Positions 8,284 to 17,924 are shown, counted from the first letter of the stretch. The stretch: 64,000 nucleotides of DNA from Bin87 sp965243255 (GCA_965243255.1 CBDEUH010000004.1:310001-374000), one strand, 5' to 3'. Notes: a model not told the origin generated them from the sequence alone. Numbers and translations: made by a program.

Positions 8284-9558
8284 TCACTCGCGAATTTGAC
8301 CCGTTCCGCGGACTATCCATTTGTAGGTCGTCAATTCTCGCAGACCCAGCGGCCCGCGGGCGTGGAACTTCTGCGTGCTGATTCCCACCTCGGCGCCCAG
8401 CCCGAACTGCGCGCCGTCGTTGAAGCGGGTGCTGGTGTTGTGAAAAACCGCCGCTGCATCGACTTCGTTGAGGAACCTGCTGGCGGCGTCGGCGTCGTCG
8501 GTAACGATGGCTTCGGAATGGCCCTGCCCATGGGCTTCGATGTGCTCGATAGCGTCGTCCAGGCTGTCCACCACCTTAACCGACGCGACCAGCGCCAGAA
8601 ATTCCTGCCCGAAGTCTTCGGGTTCGGCCGGCACCACGTTCAGCCCGTTCGCCGGCCCCAGGATACTCAGCGCCCGGTGATCGCAGCGCATTTCCACCCC
8701 GGCCCGGTTCAGTTCCGCGGCGATGGGCGGCAGGCAGCGCGCCGCCGCCTCCGAGTGCACCAGCACCGTATCTAGCGCGTTGCATACGGTGGGCCGCTGC
8801 ACCTTGGCGTTGAAGATGATGCGAGCGGCCATTTCGCTGTCCGCGTCCCGGTCAACGTAGGTGTGGCACACCCCCACGCCGCCGGTAACCACCGGCATGG
8901 CGGCGTTCTCGGCCACAAAGTTGATCAGCCCGGTCCCGCCCCTGGGCACCAGCAGGCTGATGTACTCCTTCATCCCCAGCATCACGTCCACCAGCGCCCG
9001 GTCGGTGTTGTCCACGAATTGCACGGCGTCGGTGGGCAGGCCGGCCTCGCCGATGGCCCGGTGAATCAGGGACACCAGCGCCGTATTGGAGCGCAGGGTC
9101 TCCTTGCCGCCTCTCAGGATGCAGGCGTTCCCCGATTTCAGCGCCAGGGAAACTATGTCGGTGGTAACGTTGGGTCGGCTTTCGTAGATGCTGGCGAGGA
9201 CGCCCAGCGGTACACGCCGTTTTTCCAATTCCAACCCGTTCTCCAGGGTGGAGCTTTCCATCAGTTCGCCCACCGGGTCCGGCAACGCCGCCACGCCGCG
9301 CACGTCGGCGGCCATTCCGTTCAGCCGCTCCGGATTCAGCAGCAGCCGGTCCAGAAACGCGTCGTTGATACCGGCTTCCGTGGCCTCCCGGTAATCCGCT
9401 TCGTTTGCCTCCAGCACCGGCCCTTGCTCCGTTTCCAGCGCCCGGGCGATGTTTTCCAACGCATCATTGCGAACGGCAGACGGCAGCCGTGCCAACAGCG
9501 TTGACGCCGCCTGTGCCGCTTTCCCCTGCTGATAAAGTCGTTCTGCGCCTGCCGTCAT
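8284..9558 (-). CDS. proA: Gamma-glutamyl phosphate reductase ProA
   Basis: The second step of proline synthesis: NADPH reduction of glutamyl-5-phosphate to the semialdehyde. 424 residues, standard length. It shows the aldehyde-dehydrogenase-like cofactor domain (SRPNVTTDIVSLALKSGNA, ILRGGKE) and the catalytic Cys in RPTVCNALDTVLVH. The C-terminus has GLGAEVGISTQKFHARGP, a hallmark of ProA. It lies downstream of proB on the same strand with a gap of about 70 bases, a proline operon in the order proB-proA. Confidence 0.96.
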   Translation of the reverse strand: MTAGAERLYQQGKAAQAASTLLARLPSAVRNDALENIARALETEQGPVLEANEADYREATEAGINDAFLDRLLLNPERLNGMAADVRGVAALPDPVGELMESSTLENGLELEKRRVPLGVLASIYESRPNVTTDIVSLALKSGNACILRGGKETLRSNTALVSLIHRAIGEAGLPTDAVQFVDNTDRALVDVMLGMKEYISLLVPRGGTGLINFVAENAAMPVVTGGVGVCHTYVDRDADSEMAARIIFNAKVQRPTVCNALDTVLVHSEAAARCLPPIAAELNRAGVEMRCDHRALSILGPANGLNVVPAEPEDFGQEFLALVASVKVVDSLDDAIEHIEAHGQGHSEAIVTDDADAASRFLNEVDAAAVFHNTSTRFNDGAQFGLGAEVGISTQKFHARGPLGLRELTTYKWIVRGTGQIRE

Positions 9559-9626
9559 GAGTAATCCCCCAGAAATCCCGTTGATCCTGTCTCCGGTTCA
9601 TCCGGTCGATCGGTGAAAATCCAGCC

Positions 9627-10838
9627 TCACAGCAATACCAGGTTGTTCCGATGAACCACTTCTTGACCGTAGTGATAGCCCAACGTGTCCACAATTCGGT
9701 CCGAGCGCATCCCCCGGATACGCTGCACGTCGCTGGCCGAATAGTTGGCGATGCCGCAGGCGATGTGTTCCCCGCCGGCCTGGGTAATGTAGATGATGTC
9801 CCCTCGCTCGAAACCACCCACCACGTTGCGAATGCCCGCGGCCAACAGGCTCACGCCGTTGCGGCGCAAGGCGGTAACCGCTCCGTCGTCCACTACAACC
9901 TGGCCCCAGTTGCCATCGCCCACCCGGCTGAGCATCCAACGCTTGCGCGCCTCCGGCTTGCTGCTGGCCGGCCGGAAAAAGGTTCCCACCGGCTCGGCTC
10001 TCGCCGCCCTGACCACCACGTCCGGATCCCGGCCTCGGCAGATCGTCATCGCGATGCCCGAGGTGGTCACCAGCCGGGCTGCGTCCAGTTTCGTCGGCAT
10101 ACCGCCCCGGGCCCAGGAGTTGCGATGTTCTCCGGCCATGGCGGCCACCTGGTCGTCCACGATATCCACCGACTCAATCCGCGTTGCCGTTGGGTCCAGC
10201 TTGGGGTCTGCAGTGTACAGTCCGTCCACGTCCGACAGAATCACCAGCAGGTCGGCGTCGATCAGCGCGGCGATCAAGGACGACAGGCGGTCATTGTCTC
10301 CGAAGACCTCTCCGATTTCGTCGGCGGCCACCACGTCGTTTTCGTTGACGATGGGAACCACGCCCAGGTCCAGCAGCGACAGGAGGGTATTGCGGATGTT
10401 CAGATACGATTGCCGCTGCGCCATGTCCTTGATGGTAAGCAGCACTTGCGACACTGCCACGCCGTGCCGTTCGAAAAGCTCCGCGTAGGTGGCCATCAAC
10501 CGGTTCTGCCCCAGCGCGGCCAGCACCTGGCGCGTCGGGATGTCCGGCACCGCCGGCAGCGCGATTCTCTCGGCGATGGCCTGCCTCCCCGCGGCGATCG
10601 CCCCGGAGGTAACCAGCAGAACCTGTACGCCGTCCTCGGTGCCCAGCCGCGCAATCTGCTCCGCCAGGTGCGCCATCACCCCGGCGTCCGGCCCGCCCTG
10701 CAGGTTGCCGCCCGCCAGCACGTTGGTGCCAGCCTTCACCACAATCCGCCGGTAGCCAGCCCTGCCCGGCGACGCTGAAGCAGACCCTTCAGTCGCGGTC
10801 GGCGAAAAGGAATCGGCTTCACCCCGCAAAGCGGACAT
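9627..10838 (-). CDS. proB: Glutamate 5-kinase ProB with PUA domain
   Basis: Phosphorylates glutamate in the first committed step of proline synthesis. Amino-acid-kinase core: VVKAGTNVLAGG at the N-terminus, LLVTSGAIAAG, the NENDVVAADE glutamate-site region, and FGDNDRLSS. The final 80 residues (VVVDDGAVTALRRNGVSLLA onward) form the C-terminal PUA domain. The frame is open upstream to 11132, but that would run into mfd on the other strand. ATG at 10838 gives 403 residues with a roughly 27-residue Ser/Ala-rich lead that most ProBs lack. A minus-strand TATAAT sits at 10884-10879. Confidence 0.94.
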   Translation of the reverse strand: MSALRGEADSFSPTATEGSASASPGRAGYRRIVVKAGTNVLAGGNLQGGPDAGVMAHLAEQIARLGTEDGVQVLLVTSGAIAAGRQAIAERIALPAVPDIPTRQVLAALGQNRLMATYAELFERHGVAVSQVLLTIKDMAQRQSYLNIRNTLLSLLDLGVVPIVNENDVVAADEIGEVFGDNDRLSSLIAALIDADLLVILSDVDGLYTADPKLDPTATRIESVDIVDDQVAAMAGEHRNSWARGGMPTKLDAARLVTTSGIAMTICRGRDPDVVVRAARAEPVGTFFRPASSKPEARKRWMLSRVGDGNWGQVVVDDGAVTALRRNGVSLLAAGIRNVVGGFERGDIIYITQAGGEHIACGIANYSASDVQRIRGMRSDRIVDTLGYHYGQEVVHRNNLVLL

Positions 10839-10907
10839 AATGACAACCCGGCTCGTACCAGTTGCAAGATAGATGTGAATTATATCACGCACACCGGGCC
10901 ATTCCGC

Positions 10908-10937
10908 TTGAATCCTTGCCGCCGCACGGCGTACAAT
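10908..10937 (+). promoter_or_regulatory. Candidate promoter for mfd
   Basis: TTGAAT at 10908-10913, an 18-bp spacer, and TACAAT at 10932-10937. It would start transcription about 85 bases before the mfd ATG. It overlaps the leader region of the divergent proB gene, which has its own TATAAT on the minus strand at 10884-10879. Confidence 0.5.
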
Positions 10938-11028
10938 CTCTGCACGGGGCTGTCCGCCGTAGGCCAGTCCCGTCTCGGCGTGTGTCGATTCTAGCGACCC
11001 AGGCCGAAATTCTGCATTTGGACTAAAC

Positions 11029-14000
11029 ATGGCCCTCACCGGACTCCTTTCCCTGCTCGGGGCGCAACCCTGGCTGCAACGCCACCTGCGCAACCTGACC
11101 CAGCCCAACGCCCAGGCATCCCTTACCGTCAACGCCGACCACCAGCCGGTGTACCTGGCCGCGCTATGGCAGCTGCGGCAGCGTCCCGTCCTGGTGGTCT
11201 CCCCTCGCCTTGACGACGCCCGCCGCCTCTATGACCAGCTGCTGACGTACCTGGGCGATGACGCGCCGGTCTTTCTGCTGCCGGAGCCGGAAGTGCTGCC
11301 CTTCGAGCGTCTGGCCGTTGACGCCCGCACCGGCAACCAGCGTCTCGCCGCCTTGGCCGCCCTGGCTAATGCTGCGCAGCACCCGGGAGATGGGACGCCG
11401 CCGCTGGTGGTGGCGTCCGTGTCCGCCGCGTTGCGCCTCACGCTGCCGCCATCCCTCACGCTGGGCTGCCATCCCGACGATGCCGGCGCTGGCCGGCCCC
11501 TGGTCAAAGGCGCTCGCATCCCGTCCATCGACGATACCCTGGCCGCGTGGGTGCAACTGGGCTACCGCCGCGAGCCCCAGGTGGAGACCCCCGGCACCTT
11601 CAGCCTTCGCGGCGGCATCCTGGACGTGTACCCGCCCAACGCCGAGCTGCCCTGCCGCATCGAACTCTGGGATGACGAAATCGACACCATCCGACTCTTT
11701 GACCCCGAAACCCAGCGTTCCATCGACACCGCTGACGCCGTGAACGTCATCGCCGCCGCCGAGCAGCTCACCGACCTTTGCGACCCCAACGTCTTCGAGC
11801 AGCGACGCAGCCGCATCGACCTGTCCGCATGCTCCGGGTCCGCCGTCGCCCGCTTCCAGGAAGAACTTTCCGAACTGCTCACCGTTCCCAATCCCGAAAT
11901 CCTTTCCTTCTACAACGGCCTGCTCAATTCCCACACCCTTGCCGACTACGTGCCCGGCGATGCCATCGTCGTCTTCGACCGTCCCGCCCGCCTGGCCGGC
12001 GAGGCCGAGGAGCAGGACGCCCGCTACGAACAGCAGCGCGCCAACCGCCAGAGTCGGGGCGAACTTCCCTACGGATTCCCGTCGCCCGCCGCCGGATGGG
12101 ACACCTTCCGCGAGCAAATCGCCGCTTCCTCCGTGGCCACCGTGGACCTGCTCCGCTGGGGTTCGGACGACGGCCCTCAAATCGTCCAGCCTTTGCCGGA
12201 GACCCTCTTCGGCCTGCCCGCCTTTACCGGCGACGTGGCCGACCGTATCGCCCAGGGCGGCGCCGTCGTTGCCGTCAGCCAGCACGCCGCCCGGCTGAGC
12301 GAGCTCCTGGAAGAATCCGGCATTTCCGCCAACGTGGTGGAAGCCCTGCCGGCTCGTCCCCGGGCCAAGCGTGTCTATCTGATGGCCGGCGCATTGCGCA
12401 AGGGCTGGCAGACCGACGGCGCCGGCATTGGCCCGGCCCTGGCCGTGTACAGCGACGCCGAGCTTTTCGGAACCGTCAAGCAGCGCGCCTACCGTCCACC
12501 GACTGCCCGCCGGGATTTGGGCGACGCCGTTTCGCTGGCCGACCTTACGCCCGGCTGCTACGTCGTCCATATCGACCACGGAGTCGCCAGGTTCGTCGGA
12601 ACCACGCATCTGGAATCCACCGGCGATGACCGGGAATACCTGGTGCTGGAATACGCCGGCGATGATCGTCTCTACGTACCCACCGAACAGCTCGACCGCC
12701 TGGGGGCCTACGTCGCCGCCACCGACCACTCGCCAACGCTCACCCGCCTGGGCGGCAGCGAGTGGCAACGCATCAAGGAACGGGCCACCGGCGCCGCCCG
12801 CGAAATCGCCGCCGAGCTGCTCCGTCTCTACGCCACCCGCGAAACCGTCCCCGGACACCGCTTCGGCCCCGATGCCTCCTGGCAGCAGGACCTGGAAGAT
12901 TCCTTCCCCTACCAGGAAACCCCCGACCAGCTTCGCGCTGTTGACGAGGTGAAAACCGACATGGAGGTCGCCCGGCCCATGGACCGCCTCATCTGCGGCG
13001 ACGTGGGCTACGGCAAGACCGAGGTCGCCCTGCGCGCCGCCTTCAAAACCGTCAACGAGGGTATGCAGGTGGCCATCCTGGTGCCTACCACCGTCCTCGC
13101 CCAGCAGCACTATGCCACCTTCGCCGAGCGGCTGGCCCCCTATCCGGTCAAGGTTGAAGTCCTCAGCCGCTTCCGCACCCACAAGGAACAGGCCGACGTG
13201 GTTGAGGCCGCCCGGGACGGCCTGGTGGACATCGTCATCGGCACTCACCGCATCTTGCAAAAGGACGTCGGCTTCAAAAACCTGGGCCTCGTCATCGTGG
13301 ACGAAGAGCACCGCTTCGGCGTCGCCCACAAGGAACGCCTCAAGCAGATGCGCGCCGAGGTTGACGTGCTGACCCTCACCGCCACGCCCATTCCGCGCAC
13401 CCTCCACATGGCCCTGGCCGGCGTCCGGGATATGAGCGTCATCCACACGCCGCCCGAAGCCCGCCTGCCCGTCAAAACCTTCGTGTCCGAGGACAGCGGC
13501 GACCTGGTCCGCGAAGCTATCCTGCGCGAGCTGGAACGCGACGGACAGGTCTTCTTCCTGCACAACCGGGTCCGCACCATCCATCACATCACCGAGGAGC
13601 TGGAAAAGCTGGTTCCCGAAGCCCGCTTCATCATCGGCCACGGTCAGATGCCCGAATCCGAACTGGAAGACGTGATGGTCGCCTTCGCCAACCGCGAGGC
13701 CGACGTTTTGGTCTGCACCACCATCATCGAATCCGGCCTGGATATGCCCAACGTCAACACCATCATCATCGACCGCGCCGACCGTTTCGGCCTGGCGCAA
13801 CTCTATCAGCTCCGCGGACGCGTCGGGCGCGGCGACCATCGGGCCTACGCCTACCTGCTGCTGCCCGACAACCACGATATCACCGACGCCGCCAGCCAGC
13901 GCATCCACGCCATCCTCCAGGCTGACGAGCTCGGCTCCGGTTTTCGCATCGCCATGCGCGACCTGGAAATTCGCGGCGCCGGCAACCTCCTGGGCGCAGA

Positions 14001-14700
14001 CCAGAGCGGCCAGATTCACGCCGTCGGACTCAACCTCTACTCCGAGCTGCTCAGCCAGGCCGTCCAGGAACTCCACGACCAGGGCGACGGCGCCGCGGCC
14101 TCATCCGAACCGCAAACGCCGCCGCGCATCGACCTGCCCGCCATCTCCGCCGTCATCCCCGACGATTACATCGCCCATCTGCCGGCCCGTCTTGCCTTCT
14201 ACCAGCGCCTTTCCAACATCACCGACCGCGGCCAGATTGCCGCCGTCCGTTCCGATATGCAGGACCGCTTCGGCCCGCTGCCTCCCCCGGTGGAAAACCT
14301 GCTCACCATAACCGACCTGCGCTGTCTCGGCTTGGCCGCCGGCGTCGAGTCCATATCGGGAGCGTCCGGCGATGGCATCGTTACCGTGGTATTCCGACAA
14401 CCTGTCGGCGATGCCCGCCTCGCTTTGCAGAACAAGATGGGCCCCGGTGTCCTGGTCAGCCGACGGGATATGCAGATCCGCACCACCGGCGACTCCGACC
14501 ACGGCCTGACCCGCCTGGCCCGCTCCCTGCGTCGCGTCATATCCTTCATCGACGAAATGCAGCAGGCCATGGCGGCTGCTCAGGCCGGCGACGCTCTCGA
14601 CCCTACGCCGCCGGCCTCCACAAACGGCAGCGCCGCTAGTCCTCCTCGTTCCCGTTCCCGCCGTCGCCGTCGTCAACCGCAGGAGGTTGTCGCTGACTGA
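11029..14700 (+). CDS. mfd: Transcription-repair coupling factor Mfd
   Basis: A 1223-residue DNA translocase that removes RNA polymerase stalled at lesions and recruits UvrA. Domains in order: UvrB-like N-terminal module, including GTFSLRGGILDVYPPNAELP near 190-210; CarD-like RNA polymerase interaction domain near 505-570 (LTPGCYVVHIDHGVARFVG); helicase lobe 1 with Walker A GDVGYGKTEVALRAAF near 658 and box II VIVDEEHRFGV near 755; TATPIPRTLHMAL; lobe 2 with GLDMPNVNTIIIDRADRFGL and QLYQLRGRVGR; and the TRCF D7 domain near 1040-1140. The tail is Ser/Arg-rich. Its last 65 bases overlap the 3' end of the opposite-strand lipoprotein gene. Confidence 0.98.
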   Translation: MALTGLLSLLGAQPWLQRHLRNLTQPNAQASLTVNADHQPVYLAALWQLRQRPVLVVSPRLDDARRLYDQLLTYLGDDAPVFLLPEPEVLPFERLAVDARTGNQRLAALAALANAAQHPGDGTPPLVVASVSAALRLTLPPSLTLGCHPDDAGAGRPLVKGARIPSIDDTLAAWVQLGYRREPQVETPGTFSLRGGILDVYPPNAELPCRIELWDDEIDTIRLFDPETQRSIDTADAVNVIAAAEQLTDLCDPNVFEQRRSRIDLSACSGSAVARFQEELSELLTVPNPEILSFYNGLLNSHTLADYVPGDAIVVFDRPARLAGEAEEQDARYEQQRANRQSRGELPYGFPSPAAGWDTFREQIAASSVATVDLLRWGSDDGPQIVQPLPETLFGLPAFTGDVADRIAQGGAVVAVSQHAARLSELLEESGISANVVEALPARPRAKRVYLMAGALRKGWQTDGAGIGPALAVYSDAELFGTVKQRAYRPPTARRDLGDAVSLADLTPGCYVVHIDHGVARFVGTTHLESTGDDREYLVLEYAGDDRLYVPTEQLDRLGAYVAATDHSPTLTRLGGSEWQRIKERATGAAREIAAELLRLYATRETVPGHRFGPDASWQQDLEDSFPYQETPDQLRAVDEVKTDMEVARPMDRLICGDVGYGKTEVALRAAFKTVNEGMQVAILVPTTVLAQQHYATFAERLAPYPVKVEVLSRFRTHKEQADVVEAARDGLVDIVIGTHRILQKDVGFKNLGLVIVDEEHRFGVAHKERLKQMRAEVDVLTLTATPIPRTLHMALAGVRDMSVIHTPPEARLPVKTFVSEDSGDLVREAILRELERDGQVFFLHNRVRTIHHITEELEKLVPEARFIIGHGQMPESELEDVMVAFANREADVLVCTTIIESGLDMPNVNTIIIDRADRFGLAQLYQLRGRVGRGDHRAYAYLLLPDNHDITDAASQRIHAILQADELGSGFRIAMRDLEIRGAGNLLGADQSGQIHAVGLNLYSELLSQAVQELHDQGDGAAASSEPQTPPRIDLPAISAVIPDDYIAHLPARLAFYQRLSNITDRGQIAAVRSDMQDRFGPLPPPVENLLTITDLRCLGLAAGVESISGASGDGIVTVVFRQPVGDARLALQNKMGPGVLVSRRDMQIRTTGDSDHGLTRLARSLRRVISFIDEMQQAMAAAQAGDALDPTPPASTNGSAASPPRSRSRRRRRQPQEVVAD

Positions 14701-16228
14701 CGCCGTCGCCTTCCGGCCCGCTGCGACGCTTCCGCAGCCACACCACCAGCGCGACCACCGCGCCCGCTCCCGCTATCGCCAGAACGCCGATGATCACTCC
14801 GATGACCACCCACATCTCGGTCCGGTCGTCGTCTGTGTACACCGATACGGAAAGCCGCGAGTTGGGCGCCGCGTCCGACGGGCCTTGACCTGAGGAGTGG
14901 TACTCCCAGGCCACCACCTTGCCCAGGCCGGCCCCGAAGTCCATTATCTCCCGCAAGTCCGAAGCCCTGACCACCAGGTCAGCATTGATGCTTACGTTCT
15001 CCCCTTCGTCCCATCGGGATTCGTTCCAGTTTTCCACGTAACCGCCCACCGATTCCGCCCGCGCCCGTATCTCGGCGGCGGTCGCCATCGGCTCCGACGT
15101 TTCCAGCGACAGCGAAGCCGCCGAATCAACGTTGGAGCGAATCACCAACATCAGCCCGGCGTTGGGCGTCGTGCCGGCCGGCGCCGGGCCCACCGAATTC
15201 AGCCGGCGGTCCGACGGCTCTCCCAGGCTGGCGGCGTAGTCCATCAGCCCGGCCAGGTCGGTCGGCCTGACGAAGGCCGACAACTCAACGACCTGCCCCC
15301 GGTCTCGCTCGTACTCGCGCTTTTCGCCCACGTAACCTTGCAGCGCCGCTACCTGGTTGGAGATGGCTGCGGCAGCTTCCGCCGGGTCGCCCACCGCCAG
15401 GACCAGGGATCCATGCGGCGGGTCCGCGGCAAAGCGGGCCGGCAGATGCAGGTTGACCCTGATCAGCGACGCCGCTACCCGGTTCTCCAGGTTACGCTGG
15501 GTCGCCGCCACCTGCTCGATGTCCGCGCGCACCTCCGCAATGCGTCTTTCGATTTCAATCACGTCCTCCACCGTGGCCGCATTTTCCAGCAGCACCACCA
15601 ACCGCTCCTCCTGTACCTGCCAGGCTTCCATCCGAGCCTCGTTGTCAATCAGCCGGTCGGTAACGTCGCTGGACGAAACCCCTTCGTCGGTAACCCGCCC
15701 CATTCCGCGCAGGGTGTCCATGGCGTTGTCGAACCGTTCCGCCGGCACCCTGATGCCGATGGACGCGGTGCGGTAGCCAGCCTCGCCCACGATGTCCGAC
15801 GATTCCACCCAGCCGCCGCGCTGCGCCGCCAGCGATTCCACCTGCCGGGCCGCCGCGTCAATGTCGTTCACCTCCAGGCTGATCCAGCCCTCCACAATCA
15901 ACCGCCGCCCGCTCTGGGCTTGCATGGAATTGCTGGATCCTCCGGCTGGCGTGCCGGAGTCGGCTGCGCCGCTGGCCGGCTGCATCGCCGTTGCCGCCTG
16001 GGCGATGGGCGAATGCTCCAGGCCGAAGGATTCCGTCATCGAGCCGGATGCCGCCTCCGGAATGGCTGTCGCCTGCGCCGCCGCCGGCTGGGCCGGCACA
16101 TACGCTGCGCTGTCTTCCATTGCCATCGCCGGCGAATCCTCTGCCCCTCCGCAGCTCAATGCCATGGCCATCAACCCGGCTACCAGCGCAATTCCCGCCA
16201 ACGCTCGCCTCAATCTCAGGGTACTCAT
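14636..16228 (-). CDS. DUF4349-like lipoprotein with coiled coil and C-terminal TM
   Basis: 530 residues with a lipoprotein signal peptide whose lipobox is MALSC (Cys26), so it should be membrane-attached outside the cytoplasm. Three related modules follow: one near 108-170 (LIVEGWISLEVNDIDAAARQ), a second after the central helix (DPAEAAAAISNQVAALQGYV), and a third near 375-460 (AEIRARAESVGGYVENWNES). A coiled coil (about 195-250) splits the first module, as in DUF4349 proteins. A TM helix (VVIGVIIGVLAIAGAGAVVA) near 480-500 precedes a basic stop and an acidic, Gly/Asn-rich tail. ATG has GGGAGG eight bases upstream. Function is unknown; envelope structure or sensing is plausible. Confidence 0.85.
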   Translation of the reverse strand: MSTLRLRRALAGIALVAGLMAMALSCGGAEDSPAMAMEDSAAYVPAQPAAAQATAIPEAASGSMTESFGLEHSPIAQAATAMQPASGAADSGTPAGGSSNSMQAQSGRRLIVEGWISLEVNDIDAAARQVESLAAQRGGWVESSDIVGEAGYRTASIGIRVPAERFDNAMDTLRGMGRVTDEGVSSSDVTDRLIDNEARMEAWQVQEERLVVLLENAATVEDVIEIERRIAEVRADIEQVAATQRNLENRVAASLIRVNLHLPARFAADPPHGSLVLAVGDPAEAAAAISNQVAALQGYVGEKREYERDRGQVVELSAFVRPTDLAGLMDYAASLGEPSDRRLNSVGPAPAGTTPNAGLMLVIRSNVDSAASLSLETSEPMATAAEIRARAESVGGYVENWNESRWDEGENVSINADLVVRASDLREIMDFGAGLGKVVAWEYHSSGQGPSDAAPNSRLSVSVYTDDDRTEMWVVIGVIIGVLAIAGAGAVVALVVWLRKRRSGPEGDGVSQRQPPAVDDGDGGNGNEED

Positions 16229-16246
16229 TATCAGCGCCTCCCATTT

Positions 16247-16264
16247 CGTTCATACCGTTCATAC
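16247..16264. repeat. Tandem 9-bp direct repeat in the lipoprotein leader
   Basis: CGTTCATAC occurs twice back to back, between the minus-strand TATAAT at 16272-16267 and the lipoprotein start at 16228. Its position just downstream of a -10 box would suit an operator, but there is no further evidence for one. Confidence 0.45.
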
Positions 16265-16338
16265 GGATTATATCCGCCCCCGGTTTCAACCCCGGTGGTC
16301 CCGGCCGGCGCCGGCGGGCCGGTCCAGCCGCAGGGTCG

Positions 16339-16367
16339 TTGACGCCCAAAATGCCACGCCATATAAT
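16339..16367 (+). promoter_or_regulatory. Sigma-70-type promoter for the ThDP decarboxylase cluster
   Basis: TTGACG at 16339-16344, a 17-bp spacer, and TATAAT at 16362-16367. Transcription would begin near 16374, about 58 bases before the ATG at 16432. It is one of the two best-formed promoters in the window. Confidence 0.78.
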
Positions 16368-16431
16368 GCCGGCTGGATTGTCAAGCACGTTAATTCGCCG
16401 CACCTGGCGCATCCCCCAAGGAGTCATCAGA

Positions 16432-16944
16432 ATGACCACCGCCATCCCCGAATCCATTTTGCATCCCGCCTCGCTGGTGGACGAGCTCAAGAAGAACGAC
16501 GTTTCTCACGTCGTCTGGCTTCCCGACAGCGAGACCAACTTTCTCTATCACATGATGATGGAAGAACCCAGCCTGGACCTGGTTCCCGTCTGCCGCGAGG
16601 GCGAAACCATGGCCGTGGCCGCCGGACTCTGGGTCGGCGGCGCCAAACCCGTGGTCCTCATTCAGAACACCGGCGTCTTCGAAGCCGGCGACTCCATCCG
16701 CGGCCTCTGCCTCGACCTCAACCAGCCCCTGGTTATGCTCGTCGGCTATCGCGGGTGGACCCGTCGCGGCCCCACTCCCGACTCTGCTGGCCGCTTCATC
16801 GAGCACATCCTCCACGCCTGGGGCATCAACTACTACCTGGTCGAAACCGATGACGACGCCGACCGCATCAGCATCGCCTTTGAAGAGTGCGAACGCCTCA
16901 ACCGTCCCGTCGCCGTGCTCATTGGCACCGAGTTCGGTTCCTAG
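16432..16944 (+). CDS. Sulfopyruvate/phosphonopyruvate decarboxylase-like alpha subunit (ThDP PYR domain)
   Basis: 170 residues covering the pyrimidine-binding half of a ThDP decarboxylase of the ComD type. It has LVDELKKNDVSHVVWLPDSE at the start, CREGETMAVAAGLWVGG with the conserved Glu that activates ThDP, and QNTGVFEAGDSIRGLCLDLN. The ATG is preceded by AAGGAG at an 8-base spacing; in-frame ATGs further upstream lie across the promoter and are rejected. It pairs with the PP-domain gene about 90 bases downstream, so the two should form one enzyme. Whether it acts on sulfopyruvate, phosphonopyruvate or another 2-oxoacid cannot be told from sequence. Confidence 0.85.
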   Translation: MTTAIPESILHPASLVDELKKNDVSHVVWLPDSETNFLYHMMMEEPSLDLVPVCREGETMAVAAGLWVGGAKPVVLIQNTGVFEAGDSIRGLCLDLNQPLVMLVGYRGWTRRGPTPDSAGRFIEHILHAWGINYYLVETDDDADRISIAFEECERLNRPVAVLIGTEFGS

Positions 16945-17030
16945 AACCCTCCGCCCATGCTGACTACTAATCGCTCATCCTGACCCCGTCGAAGGATGCC
17001 GGCGAACCCCCACCCCCAGGAGCAAACCCC

Positions 17031-17627
17031 ATGATTAACAACACCGACGCCGTTCGCGTCATCGACAGCAAGCGGGAAGACGCCGTCCTCGTCCCCACCA
17101 TGAACGCCGGCAACGTCCGCTTCGGCTTGCCTACCGTTACCAGCAACCAGGAGCTGGACCTGCCCATCTCCGGCGCAATGGGCAAAGCCAGCAACGTCGG
17201 CCTGGGCATTGCCCTGGCGCAACCGGGACGCAAGGTATTCGTCCTGGATGGCGACGGCAGCCTGCTGATGAACCTGGGCGCCCTGGTTACCACCTCCACC
17301 AAGCAGCCCAAGAATTTCTACCACTTCCTGTTCAACAACGGCGTCTATGCCGTAACCGGCGGGCAGCCCATTCCCGGCTCCGACGGCGTCACCAATTGGG
17401 AGGAGGTTGCCCGTGGCGCCGGCTATGCCGCCGTCTTCGCCTTCGACAACCTGGAAGACTTCACCACCGGCATCGACGAAGTTCTCGCCGCCGAGGGCCC
17501 CGTTTTTGTCCACCTGGCCGTTGAGCCGGAAATTGAGAACACGCCGGTGCAGTTCCGCCAGCGCCCCTCTCGCTCCGCCCAGCAGGCCTACGAGGAAGTA
17601 ACCGCCGCCCTGTCCGGCGACAACTAG
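17031..17627 (+). CDS. Sulfopyruvate/phosphonopyruvate decarboxylase-like beta subunit (ThDP PP domain)
   Basis: 198 residues forming the diphosphate-binding half of the ComDE-type decarboxylase. The Mg-ThDP motif is intact: LDGDGSLLMNLGAL, then HFLFNNGVYAVTGGQP. The N-terminal part, VRFGLPTVTSNQELDLPISG, and GKASNVGLGIALAQPGRKVF are also typical of the family. AGGAG lies nine bases before the ATG. It completes the active site with the preceding alpha subunit. A shorter, divergent copy of this gene follows at 17921. Confidence 0.86.
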   Translation: MINNTDAVRVIDSKREDAVLVPTMNAGNVRFGLPTVTSNQELDLPISGAMGKASNVGLGIALAQPGRKVFVLDGDGSLLMNLGALVTTSTKQPKNFYHFLFNNGVYAVTGGQPIPGSDGVTNWEEVARGAGYAAVFAFDNLEDFTTGIDEVLAAEGPVFVHLAVEPEIENTPVQFRQRPSRSAQQAYEEVTAALSGDN

Positions 17628-17696
17628 CCCTGGCCCGCTGCGGCTAATGGATGAGGCGGATCTGCAGATGGCGGGTTCGCCTCTACTCTAATTCCC

Positions 17697-17924
17697 ATGC
17701 CCAAGTTTCACCTAAACGGCATCATCGGCCGCCTGCTGGCTTCAGCTGTAGTCGTCGCCGGCTTCTATCTGCTCTGGCTCGGCTTTGTAGAGAGTAACGC
17801 ACTGAAGGCCGTTCCCGGCGCTGTGCTCATACCGGTCGGCCTCTACCTGATGGTATCCTCCCGCCGTTCCCAAATCCGCGATGAATCCCGTCGCGACGCC
17901 AGCGTGGAGTCCGCTAACGAATGA
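17697..17924 (+). CDS. Small two-TM membrane protein
   Basis: 75 residues. Two hydrophobic segments near 10-29 (LLASAVVVAGFYLLWLGF) and 37-55 (VPGAVLIPVGLYLMV) are separated by a short loop, followed by a charged Ser/Arg/Glu tail. No Shine-Dalgarno is obvious. Its stop overlaps the start of the third ThDP-fold gene by 4 bases (ATGA), so the two are translated together, which argues that it is real. No family recognised. Confidence 0.72.
   Translation: MPKFHLNGIIGRLLASAVVVAGFYLLWLGFVESNALKAVPGAVLIPVGLYLMVSSRRSQIRDESRRDASVESANE

Noticed and set aside
11164..14076. 970-codon open frame on the minus strand
   Set aside because: Exact antisense shadow of mfd, rich in Gly/Val/Asp/His as expected from a GC-rich complementary frame; no domain recognisable.
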